A stretch of 64,000 nucleotides of DNA from Tissierellales bacterium (GTDB taxonomy: Bacteria; Bacillota; Clostridia; Tissierellales; Tissierellaceae): assembly GCA_030146705.1 (NCBI GenBank), contig JASLBE010000044.1:87799-151798 (forward strand), read 5' to 3'. Positions 25,788 through 34,493 of the stretch are shown here, piece after piece (the first letter of the stretch is position 1; each line of letters opens with the position of its first letter). Under the pieces are notes generated by a model, which saw only the letters and a program-made list of their open reading frames with translations, did not search any database and was not told the DNA's origin. The position numbers and the translations under genes are program-made.

Positions 25788-26765
25788 ATGAAAAGGAAAA
25801 GTTTAGTTGCTTTATTTTTAATTACAGTATTAAGTGGTTTATTACTAGTTGCTTGTGGCAATAAGGAGGACTCTAAGTCTTCTAGTGGTGGTTTCCAAAT
25901 TGGAATTAACCAATTTACAGAACACCCTGCCCTAGACCAGGTCAGGGAGGGTTTTATCAAAGAGCTTGAAGAAATAGGTGGCTTTAAAGTAGACTTCATT
26001 AGTGCCCAAGGAGATATGGCCAATACAATTAGTATTTCTGAGAAGTTTGTGGCTGATAAAAAAGACTTAATATTTGCTATCGCTACCCCTTCTGCCCAAT
26101 CTACTAAGCAGGTTACAAGTGAACTACCAATAGTTTTTTCAGCTGTTACTGACCCTGTTGAAATTGGTCTTGTAGAAGACTTTAATAAGCCTGGTGGAAA
26201 TATTACAGGAACTTCTGATGAAAGTCCTATTGAGAAACAATTGGAATTATTTAAAATCCTAGATGAAAATATTAAGACTATAGGAATTATTTACAACACT
26301 GGTGAAATTAATTCACAGGTTCAAATTGAAAATGCTAAAAAAGCTGCCAAGGATCTTGGCTTAGAAATAGAAGCTATTGGGGTTAATAATATTAATGACA
26401 TAGCCCAAGCTACTGATTCCTTAATAAAAAAAGTAGATGGTATCTATACCATAACAGATAATATGGTTGCTTCAGCTATTAACCTAGTGGCAGAAAAAGC
26501 CACTGCCAATAATATCATAACCATTGGGGCTGAAGAGGCCCATGTAAAGGGTGGCATTTTAATGACTGATGGCCTATCCTACTTTGAACTAGGCAGGCAG
26601 TCTGCCCGTATGGTTAAGGAAATCCTAGTTGACAAAAAAGACCCAGCTAGTTTCCCTTGTGAAAAAGCTGAATCAACATCAAAAGTATATAACGAAAAAA
26701 CCCTAAAGCAACTTGGGCTAGACATAAATAACCAAGCCTTTAAAGATGCCAATAGGATAGAATAA
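25788..26765 (+). CDS. TrpX-like amino-acid-binding lipoprotein (predicted tyrosine)
   Basis: Paralogue of the preceding binding protein, with lipobox LVAC (Cys near residue 23), IGINQFTEHPALDQVREGF, ATPSAQSTKQV and FSAVTDPVEIGL. Length 325. The two proteins share their motifs throughout but differ at many positions, so the duplication is not recent. Its leader reads as a Tyr T-box. It starts the unit that continues into the permease (14 bases on) and ATPase, so those shared parts are under the Tyr leader unless transcripts read through from the Phe leader. Confidence 0.85.
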   Translation: MKRKSLVALFLITVLSGLLLVACGNKEDSKSSSGGFQIGINQFTEHPALDQVREGFIKELEEIGGFKVDFISAQGDMANTISISEKFVADKKDLIFAIATPSAQSTKQVTSELPIVFSAVTDPVEIGLVEDFNKPGGNITGTSDESPIEKQLELFKILDENIKTIGIIYNTGEINSQVQIENAKKAAKDLGLEIEAIGVNNINDIAQATDSLIKKVDGIYTITDNMVASAINLVAEKATANNIITIGAEEAHVKGGILMTDGLSYFELGRQSARMVKEILVDKKDPASFPCEKAESTSKVYNEKTLKQLGLDINNQAFKDANRIE

Positions 26766-26778
26766 AAGGAGAATTATT

Positions 26779-27651
26779 ATGAATGGACTTATACAGACTT
26801 CCATAGAACAAGGGTTAATCTTTGCAATCCTTGGAATGGGCGTTTATCTTACAAATAAAGTTTTAAAAATGGCAGATTTATCAGTTGAGGGAAGCTTTCC
26901 CTTTGGAGCCTTTATTTTTGCTAAGTTTTTACTAATGGGAGTAAATCCTATACTTGCTAGTTTGCTAGCCTTTGCCTTTGGTAGTTTGGCTGGCCTTTTA
27001 ACAGCTATCTTTTTTACAAAGTTTAAAATAAACTCCCTCTTGTCTGGGATTTTAACTATGAATATTTTATATTCTGTAAACCTAAGAATAAATGATAAAT
27101 CTAATATACCACTTTATAATCATGACTTAATATTTGACCTAGGCCCTAGGCTTTTAATCTTAATAATAATAGCCATCCTGGTTAAAATATTACTTGACCT
27201 ATTTTTAAAAACTGAGTTAGGTTACTTACTAGTTGCTACTGGAGACAACGAATCACTAGTAAAGTCCCTAGGACAAAATAGTGATAATTATAAGATCTTA
27301 GGTCTTATGCTTTCCAATGGATTAATAGCACTTTCTGGGGCTCTTATGGCCCAACTTCAAGGCTATGTAGACTCCCAAATGGGCAAGGGTACTTTAGTTG
27401 TAGCTCTTGCAGCCATAATAATTGGAGACACTATCCTTAGGAAGTCATCCCTAATTAAAAGTACAACTCGTGCTATTATAGGGGCTGTTATCTATAAGCT
27501 AATTGGTGGATTTGCCATAGACCTAGGTTTAAAACCTACTGACTTGTCTGCTATAAATGCCATTATCGTAATAATATTTTTACTTTATAATAATTTTGCC
27601 GTAGATTTTTTAAATAGTTTAAAGGGAAAGAAAGGTGATAAGTATGCTTAA
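26779..27651 (+). CDS. ABC transporter permease (TrpY-like, LivH family)
   Basis: Permease of the binding-protein-dependent branched-chain/aromatic type. About eight or nine hydrophobic segments in 290 residues, with the family marks LAVEGSF-like LSVEGSFPFGAF near residue 34, LSGILTMNILYSVNLRI and LGLMLSNGLIALSGALMAQ. It is expected to serve both binding proteins. GGAG lies shortly before the ATG. Confidence 0.88.
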   Translation: MNGLIQTSIEQGLIFAILGMGVYLTNKVLKMADLSVEGSFPFGAFIFAKFLLMGVNPILASLLAFAFGSLAGLLTAIFFTKFKINSLLSGILTMNILYSVNLRINDKSNIPLYNHDLIFDLGPRLLILIIIAILVKILLDLFLKTELGYLLVATGDNESLVKSLGQNSDNYKILGLMLSNGLIALSGALMAQLQGYVDSQMGKGTLVVALAAIIIGDTILRKSSLIKSTTRAIIGAVIYKLIGGFAIDLGLKPTDLSAINAIIVIIFLLYNNFAVDFLNSLKGKKGDKYA

Positions 27652-28411
27652 GATTTCTAATTTAGAAAAAACATTCAATAAAAATACAGAAAATGAAGTC
27701 CATGTTTTCCAGGGCCTTAATATAAGTTTTGAAAAAAATAAGTGCACTGCCATAATCGGATCTAATGGTTGTGGTAAGTCAACCCTTATGAATATTATTG
27801 GAGGAAGTATTCTTTCTGATAAAGGGGCTATTGAAATAAATGGTGTTGATGTTTCTAAGCTAAAAGAAGAAGAAAGATCTAGGTATATTGGTAGGGTTTA
27901 CCAGGACCCTTCTATGGGGGTTTCACCATCCCTTACTATTTTAGAAAATATGGCCTTGGCTGATAAGAAAAATAAAAAATTTTCCCTAAGACCCCTGGTT
28001 AATAAGAAAAAAATAGAGTCTTATAAGGAACTAGTAAGCCAGCTAGACCTAGGCCTAGAAAATTTAATGAATACTAAGGTTAAGTTTTTATCTGGTGGCC
28101 AAAGGCAGTCCCTGTCACTTATAATGGCTAGTATGAAGCATCCTGACATTCTCTTACTAGATGAACACACTGCAGCACTTGATCCTAAGACTTCCCATGT
28201 TGTTATGAATAAAACAAAGGACTTAATTGATAGGTTTGAAATGACTACTATTATGATCTCCCACAATATGAGGGATGCAATAAAGTATTCTGATAGGATT
28301 ATTATGCTGGACAAGGGCAGGGTTGTCCTTGATAAAAATAGTGATGAAATAAGGGAAGAAGACTTAAATAATATATATATAGAAAAATTAAACAAGGCTA
28401 TAGCCATCTAA
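27644..28411 (+). CDS. ABC transporter ATP-binding protein (TrpZ-like)
   Basis: ATPase with Walker A IGSNGCGKST, Q-loop VYQDPSMG, signature LSGGQRQSLSL and Walker B ILLLDEHTAALD followed by the switch His in TIMISHNM. I take the ATG at 27644, which overlaps the permease end by eight bases and follows AAAGGTGAT; a start nine bases earlier has no ribosome binding site. About 255 residues. Completes the importer. Confidence 0.9.
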   Translation: MLKISNLEKTFNKNTENEVHVFQGLNISFEKNKCTAIIGSNGCGKSTLMNIIGGSILSDKGAIEINGVDVSKLKEEERSRYIGRVYQDPSMGVSPSLTILENMALADKKNKKFSLRPLVNKKKIESYKELVSQLDLGLENLMNTKVKFLSGGQRQSLSLIMASMKHPDILLLDEHTAALDPKTSHVVMNKTKDLIDRFEMTTIMISHNMRDAIKYSDRIIMLDKGRVVLDKNSDEIREEDLNNIYIEKLNKAIAI

Positions 28412-28413
28412 AT

Positions 28414-28452
28414 AAAAAAGAAGTCCCTAGTTAAAAGGTGACTTCTTTTTTA
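28414..28452. terminator. Bidirectional terminator
   Basis: Perfect arms AAAAAAGAAGTC and GACTTCTTTTTT around a 14-base loop, between the convergent ABC transporter and rib operons. Confidence 0.85.
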
Positions 28453-28453
28453 T

Positions 28454-28912
28454 TTAGATTACTTCCATTAGGTTTATCATCTCTATTAGGCTAAGGGCTG
28501 TATCATAACCCTTATTTCCAGCCTTGGTTCCAGCTCTTTCTACTGCCTGTTCTATGGTATCAGTTGTAAGAACTCCAAATATAACTGGTTTTTCCAGGTC
28601 TAAAGAAACCTGGGCAACCCCCTTAGAAACTTCACTACAAACATAATCATAATGAGATGTGCTCCCCCTTATAACTGCTCCTAGGCACAGGACTCCATCG
28701 TAGTCCTTTCTAGCAAGTTTCTTTGCTGCAAGGGGAATTTCAAAAGCACCTGGAACTAAAACTAAGTCTATATTTTCTTCCCCTATTCCATGTCTCACTA
28801 GACAGTCTTTAGCCCCATCTATAAGCCTAGAAACTATAAAATCATTAAACCTCCCTGCCACAATTGCAACCCTACTATTTTTTCCTATTAAATTTCCTTC
28901 AATTATATTCAT
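28454..28912 (-). CDS. ribH: 6,7-dimethyl-8-ribityllumazine synthase
   Basis: Builds the lumazine ring from the pyrimidine and butanone-phosphate precursors. Motifs: RFNDFIVSRLIDGA near residue 21, VPGAFEIPLAAKKLA, CLGAVIRGSTSHYDYV with the catalytic His, and GVLTTDTIEQA. Length 152. Last gene of the riboflavin operon. Confidence 0.95.
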   Translation of the reverse strand: MNIIEGNLIGKNSRVAIVAGRFNDFIVSRLIDGAKDCLVRHGIGEENIDLVLVPGAFEIPLAAKKLARKDYDGVLCLGAVIRGSTSHYDYVCSEVSKGVAQVSLDLEKPVIFGVLTTDTIEQAVERAGTKAGNKGYDTALSLIEMINLMEVI

Positions 28913-28922
28913 ATTTTCCCCC

Positions 28923-30116
28923 CTATAATATATGGCTCATTCTTTCTTTTTTTGTATTTAAGTAAAATTCATTGGCCTTGTTACTTGGAATAATTATTGG
29001 AAGCCTTTCAGTAACTTCTATCCCAAACTTTTCTAGACCCTCTATCTTGTCTGGATTATTAGTCATTAACCTAACCTTGGAAATACCCAACCTTTCTAAA
29101 ATTTTACTGGCAATACTATAGTCTCTTAGGTCTGCTGGAAATCCCAGGGCAATATTTGCATCAACAGTGTCATACCCCCTATCTTGTAATTCATAGGCCT
29201 TAAGTTTATTTATAAGCCCAATTCCTCTTCCTTCCTGCCTTAAATAAACCAAGACCCCCCTTCCTTCCTTGGCAATATTTTCCATAGCTTTTTTGTATTG
29301 TTCTCCACAATCACACCTACTAGAACCTAGTCCATCACCTGTTAAGCACTCAGAATGAACCCTAGTTAAAACTGGACTAGTTCCTCCTATATCTCCCATA
29401 ACCAAGGCCAAATGATGGTCATTACTTAGCCTGTCTACAAAGCCTACTATTTCAAACTCCCCATACTTTGTTGGCATTTTAGCCCTTGTTACTAAGTCCA
29501 TATGGTTTTCCATTAACTTCCTATAGTCTATTAAATCCTCTATTGTTATAATTTTTATTCCATGCCTTCTACTAAATTCAAATAATTCTGGCAGCCTAGC
29601 CATAGTCCCATCTTCATTCATAATTTCACAAATTACCCCAAGTTCTTTCAAGCCCGCCAGCCTCATTAAATCAACAGCTGCCTCAGTATGGCCTGGCCTT
29701 TCTAAAACTCCCTTATCCTTGGCCTTTAATGGAAAAATATGACCTGGCCTCCTATAGTCTTCACCAGTGGTTTCTGGGTCTAATAATTTTTTTATACTAA
29801 GGGCCCTTTCAAAAGCAGAAATACCAGTAGTTGTTTCTATATGGTCCACACTTACAGTAAAGGCAGTCTGGTAATTATCAGTATTTTTTTCAACCATAGG
29901 TCCTATTTCTAACCTTTCTAATAATTCACCACTACAAGGACTACAAATTAACCCCCTGGCATAACTGGCCATAAAGTTTATATCCTCTCCCCTTACTAGT
30001 TCTCCAGCCATTATTAAATCCCCTTCATTTTCACGGTCTGGATTGTCTACAACTATAAGCATCTTACCAGCTTTTATATCTTCAATTGCCTCATCTATCC
30101 TATTAAATTTATACAT
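28923..30116 (-). CDS. ribBA: Bifunctional DHBP synthase / GTP cyclohydrolase II
   Basis: The RibB half (about residues 1-200) makes 3,4-dihydroxy-2-butanone 4-phosphate: DNPDRENEGDLIMAGE and RPGHTEAAVDLMRLAG. The RibA half (about 205-397) opens GTP: zinc ligands in CLTGDGLGSSRCDCGEQ, plus LRQEGRGIGL. The start at ATG 30116 follows AGGAGGG by seven bases, making about 397 residues. An ATG at 30140 would add eight residues without a ribosome binding site. Confidence 0.95.
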   Translation of the reverse strand: MYKFNRIDEAIEDIKAGKMLIVVDNPDRENEGDLIMAGELVRGEDINFMASYARGLICSPCSGELLERLEIGPMVEKNTDNYQTAFTVSVDHIETTTGISAFERALSIKKLLDPETTGEDYRRPGHIFPLKAKDKGVLERPGHTEAAVDLMRLAGLKELGVICEIMNEDGTMARLPELFEFSRRHGIKIITIEDLIDYRKLMENHMDLVTRAKMPTKYGEFEIVGFVDRLSNDHHLALVMGDIGGTSPVLTRVHSECLTGDGLGSSRCDCGEQYKKAMENIAKEGRGVLVYLRQEGRGIGLINKLKAYELQDRGYDTVDANIALGFPADLRDYSIASKILERLGISKVRLMTNNPDKIEGLEKFGIEVTERLPIIIPSNKANEFYLNTKKERMSHIL

Positions 30117-30126
30117 ATAAACCCTC

Positions 30127-30780
30127 CTATATAAAACCATTTTTACTTAATAAGTCCATTGTTACTTCTCCTTTTCCAGTAGCCCCATCTTTGTTTTTCC
30201 CTAAAAGTTTAGAAAGATACTTAGCAAGCATATCAACCTCTATATTTAAACTTGAACCTAGCTTCCTATCCCTTAAAACTGTTTCCTCCAAGGTATGGGG
30301 TATTACAGAAACAGTAAAGCTTGACCTGGTTACATCAACAACCGTTAAACTTATTCCATCAAGACCTATAGACCCCTTCTCAACCACATAGTCCAAGATA
30401 TCCTCCCTAGGCTTTACTGTATACCAAAGGGCATTTTTATCCTTTCTTAAGCCTACTACCTCCCCTGTAGTATCAATATGGCCACTAAGTAAATGGCCAC
30501 CCAGCCTATCACCCAAAGCCAAGGCCCTTTCCAAATTAATCCTAGAGTTTTCCTTAAGGCTCCCTAGGTTGCTCCTAGACAAACTTTCTTTCATAATATC
30601 TGCCATAAAGTAGTCTAAACCAAGCCTAGTAACTGTTAGGCAAACGCCATTGCTAGCAATACTATCCCCTAGTTTTGTGCCCTTAAGTACTTTTTTACAG
30701 GCTATCTTGATTGAATATTTATCAGCCCTATTCTCAATGGCCATGACCCTTCCAACTTCTTCAACTATTCCAGTAAACAA
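30127..30780 (-). CDS. ribE: Riboflavin synthase
   Basis: Dismutates two lumazines to riboflavin. The two lumazine-binding repeats are visible (about residues 1-95 and 96-195), each with a GVSL-like or NGVCLTV segment. I prefer the TTG start at 30780, which gives the family's FTGIVEEVG right after the first residue and follows AGGAAGTGA. The upstream ATG at 30798 lies inside ribD, has no ribosome binding site and would add six unusual residues. Confidence 0.92.
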   Translation of the reverse strand: MFTGIVEEVGRVMAIENRADKYSIKIACKKVLKGTKLGDSIASNGVCLTVTRLGLDYFMADIMKESLSRSNLGSLKENSRINLERALALGDRLGGHLLSGHIDTTGEVVGLRKDKNALWYTVKPREDILDYVVEKGSIGLDGISLTVVDVTRSSFTVSVIPHTLEETVLRDRKLGSSLNIEVDMLAKYLSKLLGKNKDGATGKGEVTMDLLSKNGFI

Positions 30781-30784
30781 AATA

Positions 30785-31870
30785 TCACTTCCTAACATAA
30801 GCTTCTAGGTAAAAATCCTCTGAAAGTTTTTCAAAATTTGTAAACTCTAACTTAAAACACTGGTCTATTTCCTTAACTCCTGATCCTCCAACAGGAGTTT
30901 TTGAACCTATCCCCCCCATTATTTTAGGAGCTATAAAAGTATAAACCTTATCCACTATGCCCTCCTTAAAGGCAGAAAAATTTACTTGGGACCCACCCTC
31001 AATTAAAACTGAATCTATGCCCTCTTTTCCTAAAATTTTTAGGCCCTCCTTAAGGTCTAAGCCCTCTCCAGTAGCATTTATTTTAAATATCCTTCCTCCT
31101 AAAGCTTTTACAGCCTCCTCCTTAGACCCATCCACCTCTTTACTAGTAAAAATTATAGTATTCTCTGGGTTTTCCCTTAAAACTTTGGCATCTAAACTTA
31201 TTCTAAGCCTAGTATCTAAAATTATTTTAATAGGGTTTCTCCCCTCTTCAAGCCTACAAGTTAGGCTAGGGTCATCCTTTATAACAGTATTTATTCCAAC
31301 CATTATCCCCATATACTTCTTCCTAAGCCTATGCCCAAGCTCTCTAGCCTCCTGACTTGTTATCCACTTGGACTTAAAATCTTCCGTAGCTATTTTCCCA
31401 TCAAGGGTCATGGCAGTTTTAACAGCCACAAAGGGGAGCTTTTTTTCCATATATTTTATAAAAGTCTCATTTAGCTTCCTAGACTTATCTTCCAAGATAC
31501 CAACTTCAACTTCTATACCAGCAGACTTTAATATTGCTATTCCCCTACCCGCAACTTTTTCATTAGGGTCCTCCATACCAATGTAAACCCTCCTTATCCC
31601 TTCTTTAACTATCCTCTCAGCACAAGGGGGAGTCTTACCATAGTGGCTACAAGGCTCTAAGTTTACATAAAGGTCTGCCCCTTTAAGGTCTTCTTTTGCA
31701 GCCTCAATTGCATTTATCTCACTATGGTTGCCACCATAATTTTTATGATAGCCCTTTGCTATTATTTTCCCATTCTTAACTATAACTGTTCCAACCAGTG
31801 GGTTGGGATTTACCCTTCCCTCTCCTAGCCTAGCCAAATTAATGGCCTCTAGCATAAATTTTTCCTTCAT
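30785..31870 (-). CDS. ribD: Bifunctional riboflavin deaminase/reductase
   Basis: N-terminal cytidine-deaminase-like half with zinc ligands H49, C74 and C83 and the catalytic E51 (NHSEINA, EPCSHYGKTPPC). C-terminal reductase half from about residue 150 with AMTLDGKIA and IDSVLIEGGSQVN. Length 361. First structural gene behind the FMN riboswitch; GGGGTGA precedes the ATG. Confidence 0.95.
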   Translation of the reverse strand: MKEKFMLEAINLARLGEGRVNPNPLVGTVIVKNGKIIAKGYHKNYGGNHSEINAIEAAKEDLKGADLYVNLEPCSHYGKTPPCAERIVKEGIRRVYIGMEDPNEKVAGRGIAILKSAGIEVEVGILEDKSRKLNETFIKYMEKKLPFVAVKTAMTLDGKIATEDFKSKWITSQEARELGHRLRKKYMGIMVGINTVIKDDPSLTCRLEEGRNPIKIILDTRLRISLDAKVLRENPENTIIFTSKEVDGSKEEAVKALGGRIFKINATGEGLDLKEGLKILGKEGIDSVLIEGGSQVNFSAFKEGIVDKVYTFIAPKIMGGIGSKTPVGGSGVKEIDQCFKLEFTNFEKLSEDFYLEAYVRK

Positions 31871-31882
31871 TATTTCACCCCA

Positions 31883-31912
31883 TAAAAATAAGCCCTGAAA
31901 TTTCAGGGCTTA
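31883..31912 (-). terminator. Second terminator-like hairpin just before ribD
   Basis: Perfect 11-bp inverted repeat AAGCCCTGAAA/TTTCAGGGCTT followed on the minus strand by TATTTTTATGG, ten bases before the ribD ribosome binding site. Its core CCCTGAAAT repeats that of the first terminator. It could terminate, or mask translation. Confidence 0.55.
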
Positions 31913-31954
31913 AAAATATAAATAGCTAGGACAATTAATCATAATTATAAGAAA

Positions 31955-32134
31955 CAAAAACCCTGAAATATTTAAAATATTCCAGGGTAAATAAACATAA
32001 TTATAGTCTAACTATAGTATACATATTTTCTTCTTTCATCCAGACTGTACTGTCGGCTTTGGAATCTAACCAAATCAACCATTAGGCTCGCGGGCTCTAC
32101 CGCCGGTAGGGAATTTCACCCTGCCCTGAAGAAC
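31955..32134 (-). promoter_or_regulatory. FMN riboswitch with terminator
   Basis: The minus strand from 32134 carries the RFN element: TTCAGGGCAGGGTGAAATTCCC, CGGCGGTA, AGCCCGCGAGC, GATTCCAAAGCCGACAGT and ACAGTCTGGATGAAAG. About 40 bases after the aptamer is the expression platform, a hairpin ACCCTG..AATATT/AATATT..CAGGGT (31960-31988) followed by five T. FMN binding should cause termination and silence ribD-E-BA-H. Confidence 0.93.
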
Positions 32135-32225
32135 TATATTAAATTTTTATCTTTACAATTTCATTATACAGATTAATAAATATTTGTCAAACTTTTTTCT
32201 GAAATAAAATCCTAGCTAAACTTTA

Positions 32226-33512
32226 TTATTTTATGGCTTCCAAAGCTTCTAAATTGGCCTTTATAGTTCTTTCTATATCCTCCATTGAATGGGCCTCTGA
32301 CATAAACATACATTCAAATTGTGCTGGTGGAAGCATAATTCCTCTTTCTAGCATTTCTTTAAAATACCTAGCATAAAGTTTAGTGTCACACCTTTGCACA
32401 TCATCATAGTTTCTAAATTCTCCCTCGGCAAAAAATAGGGTCAACATATTTCTAAACCTAACAATTTCTGCCTTAATTCCAACTTTTTCTATATTTTCTC
32501 TTATACCTTCCTCAAGAAGTCTAGCCTTATTAATCATCTGGTCATAAATATCCCTATTTCCATCTAAAATATTTAGTCCCCTTAGGCCTAGGTTCATTGC
32601 AACTGGATTGCCTGAAAGAGTTCCTGCCTGATAAACTCCTCCTTCTGGAGAAATAATTTCCATTATCTCCCTCCTACCTGCATAGGCACCAACTGGCATT
32701 CCTCCACCTATTATTTTTCCAAAGCAAGCCATATCAGGAGTTATCCCATAAACTTCTGCTGCCCCACCATAGGATATCCTATAGCCTGAGATTACCTCAT
32801 CAAAAATTAGTAGGGCTCCTTTTTCTTTTGTCAGGTCCCTAAGTCCTTGTAAAAATTCCTTGCTAGCAGGTATAAGTCCCATATTACCAGCAACTGGCTC
32901 TAAGATTACCCCAGCTATATCATCATCTTCTTCAAAAGTTTTCCTTACATCTTCCAAGTCATTATACCTGCAAACTATTGTATTTTCTACAATTGCCTCT
33001 GGCACTCCCAGGCTTGTTGGTACTCCATAGGTAATTGTTCCTGACCCAGACTTTACCAAAAGTGAATCATTGTGCCCATGGTAGCAACCCTCAAACTTAA
33101 TTATCTTGTTTTTCCCCGTAAAACCTCTGGCTACTCTAATAGCAGACATTGTAGCTTCTGTACCAGAGTTTACCATCCTAACCATATCTATGCCTGGATA
33201 GGATTCTACCATTTTCTTTGCCATTTCAACCTCTATTTTTGTTGGAAGTCCAAAACTAAAACCTTTTTCAATTACTTCCCCAATTCCCTCCATAAGTCTT
33301 TCATCATTATGGCCTAAAATGGCTGGTCCCCAGGAACCAATATAATCTATATATTCATTGCCATCTTCATCTTCAATCTTACTTCCATACCCCCTGGTTA
33401 TAAAAACTGGACCAGTATCAACAGCCTTAAAGGCCCTAACAGGACTATTTACTCCACCTGGGATATATTTAACTGCTTCTTCAAAAATTTTCTTTGACTT
33501 ATCAAGCTTCAT
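32226..33512 (-). CDS. hemL: Glutamate-1-semialdehyde 2,1-aminomutase
   Basis: PLP enzyme giving 5-aminolevulinate. The PLP lysine is K266 in FGKIIGGGMPVGAY; IPGGVNSPVRAF near residue 17 and NSGTEATMSAIRVARG near 115 are signature segments. Length 428. Last gene of the tetrapyrrole operon, ten bases after hemB, with AGGAGGT. Confidence 0.96.
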   Translation of the reverse strand: MKLDKSKKIFEEAVKYIPGGVNSPVRAFKAVDTGPVFITRGYGSKIEDEDGNEYIDYIGSWGPAILGHNDERLMEGIGEVIEKGFSFGLPTKIEVEMAKKMVESYPGIDMVRMVNSGTEATMSAIRVARGFTGKNKIIKFEGCYHGHNDSLLVKSGSGTITYGVPTSLGVPEAIVENTIVCRYNDLEDVRKTFEEDDDIAGVILEPVAGNMGLIPASKEFLQGLRDLTKEKGALLIFDEVISGYRISYGGAAEVYGITPDMACFGKIIGGGMPVGAYAGRREIMEIISPEGGVYQAGTLSGNPVAMNLGLRGLNILDGNRDIYDQMINKARLLEEGIRENIEKVGIKAEIVRFRNMLTLFFAEGEFRNYDDVQRCDTKLYARYFKEMLERGIMLPPAQFECMFMSEAHSMEDIERTIKANLEALEAIK

Positions 33513-33522
33513 TTTATACCTC

Positions 33523-34491
33523 CTATTTATTTAACTCTCTTGCAATTTCTTTTGCAAAATAAGTTATAATAATATCAGAACCTGCCCTCTTTAAAGATAT
33601 TAGGGTTTCCATAATAACATCCTTGTCCATAAGCCCCTCTTCCACTGCCATTTTTAACATAGAGTATTCCCCACTAACATTATAGGAAACTATTGGAATA
33701 TTAAACTCATCCTTGGCCCTCCTAATAATATCCATATAGGCCAGGGCTGGCTTAACTATTATAAGGTCGGCTCCCTCCTCAATATCATAGGCAATTTCCC
33801 TCATAGCTTCATCACTATTATAGTAGTCCATTTGATAGGTCTTCCTGTCTCCATGGCTTGGAGCAGAATCAGCTGCATCCCTAAAAGGTCCATAATAATT
33901 AGAAGCATACTTAGCACTATAGGCCATAATTGGAGTGTTTTCATAGCCATTTTCATCTAAAATCTTCCTAATGTAGGCAACCCTTCCATCCATCATATCT
34001 GATGGGGCAACCATATCACTGCCTGCCTTTACATGGCTTAGGGCAATTTTCCCTAGGTATTCCAGGGTCTTATCATTATCTACATCTCCATCATCAGTTA
34101 AAATTCCACAATGGCCGTGGGATGTATATTCACACATACAAACATCTGTTAGGACATACATTTCTGGATATTTTTCCTTAATGGCCCTTGTAGCTTTTTG
34201 AATAATACCATCAGCTGCAAAACCTGATGTCCCACACTCATCCTTATAGCCTGGTACTCCAAATAAGATTACAGATCCCACGCCTAGGTCTAAAAGTTCC
34301 CCTACTTCTTCTATAACTTTATCCACTGAAAAATGGTAAACATCCTTCATAGATGGAATTTCTTTTTTAATATTTTCACCCTCTACTACAAATAGTGGAT
34401 AAATTAAATCATCTTTAGAAAGATTGGTTTCCCTAACCATCTTCCTTATAGTTAAATTTTTTCTAAGTCTTCTACCTCTATTGAAATTCAT
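33523..34491 (-). CDS. hemB: Porphobilinogen synthase
   Basis: Condenses two aminolevulinates. Zinc cysteines C118, C120 and C128 in TDVCMCEYTSHGHCG mark the zinc-dependent class. Schiff-base lysines are in YSAKYASNYYGPF (about 193) and IVKPALAYMD (about 246). Length 322. AGGAGGAG precedes the ATG, two bases after the cobA-hemD stop. Confidence 0.95.
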   Translation of the reverse strand: MNFNRGRRLRKNLTIRKMVRETNLSKDDLIYPLFVVEGENIKKEIPSMKDVYHFSVDKVIEEVGELLDLGVGSVILFGVPGYKDECGTSGFAADGIIQKATRAIKEKYPEMYVLTDVCMCEYTSHGHCGILTDDGDVDNDKTLEYLGKIALSHVKAGSDMVAPSDMMDGRVAYIRKILDENGYENTPIMAYSAKYASNYYGPFRDAADSAPSHGDRKTYQMDYYNSDEAMREIAYDIEEGADLIIVKPALAYMDIIRRAKDEFNIPIVSYNVSGEYSMLKMAVEEGLMDKDVIMETLISLKRAGSDIIITYFAKEIARELNK

Positions 34492-34493
34492 TC

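Noticed and set aside
24356..26765. The two TrpX-like genes as a recent duplication or assembly artefact
   Set aside because: The proteins differ at many positions and the leaders differ in stem I and specifier, so the copies are old and distinct.
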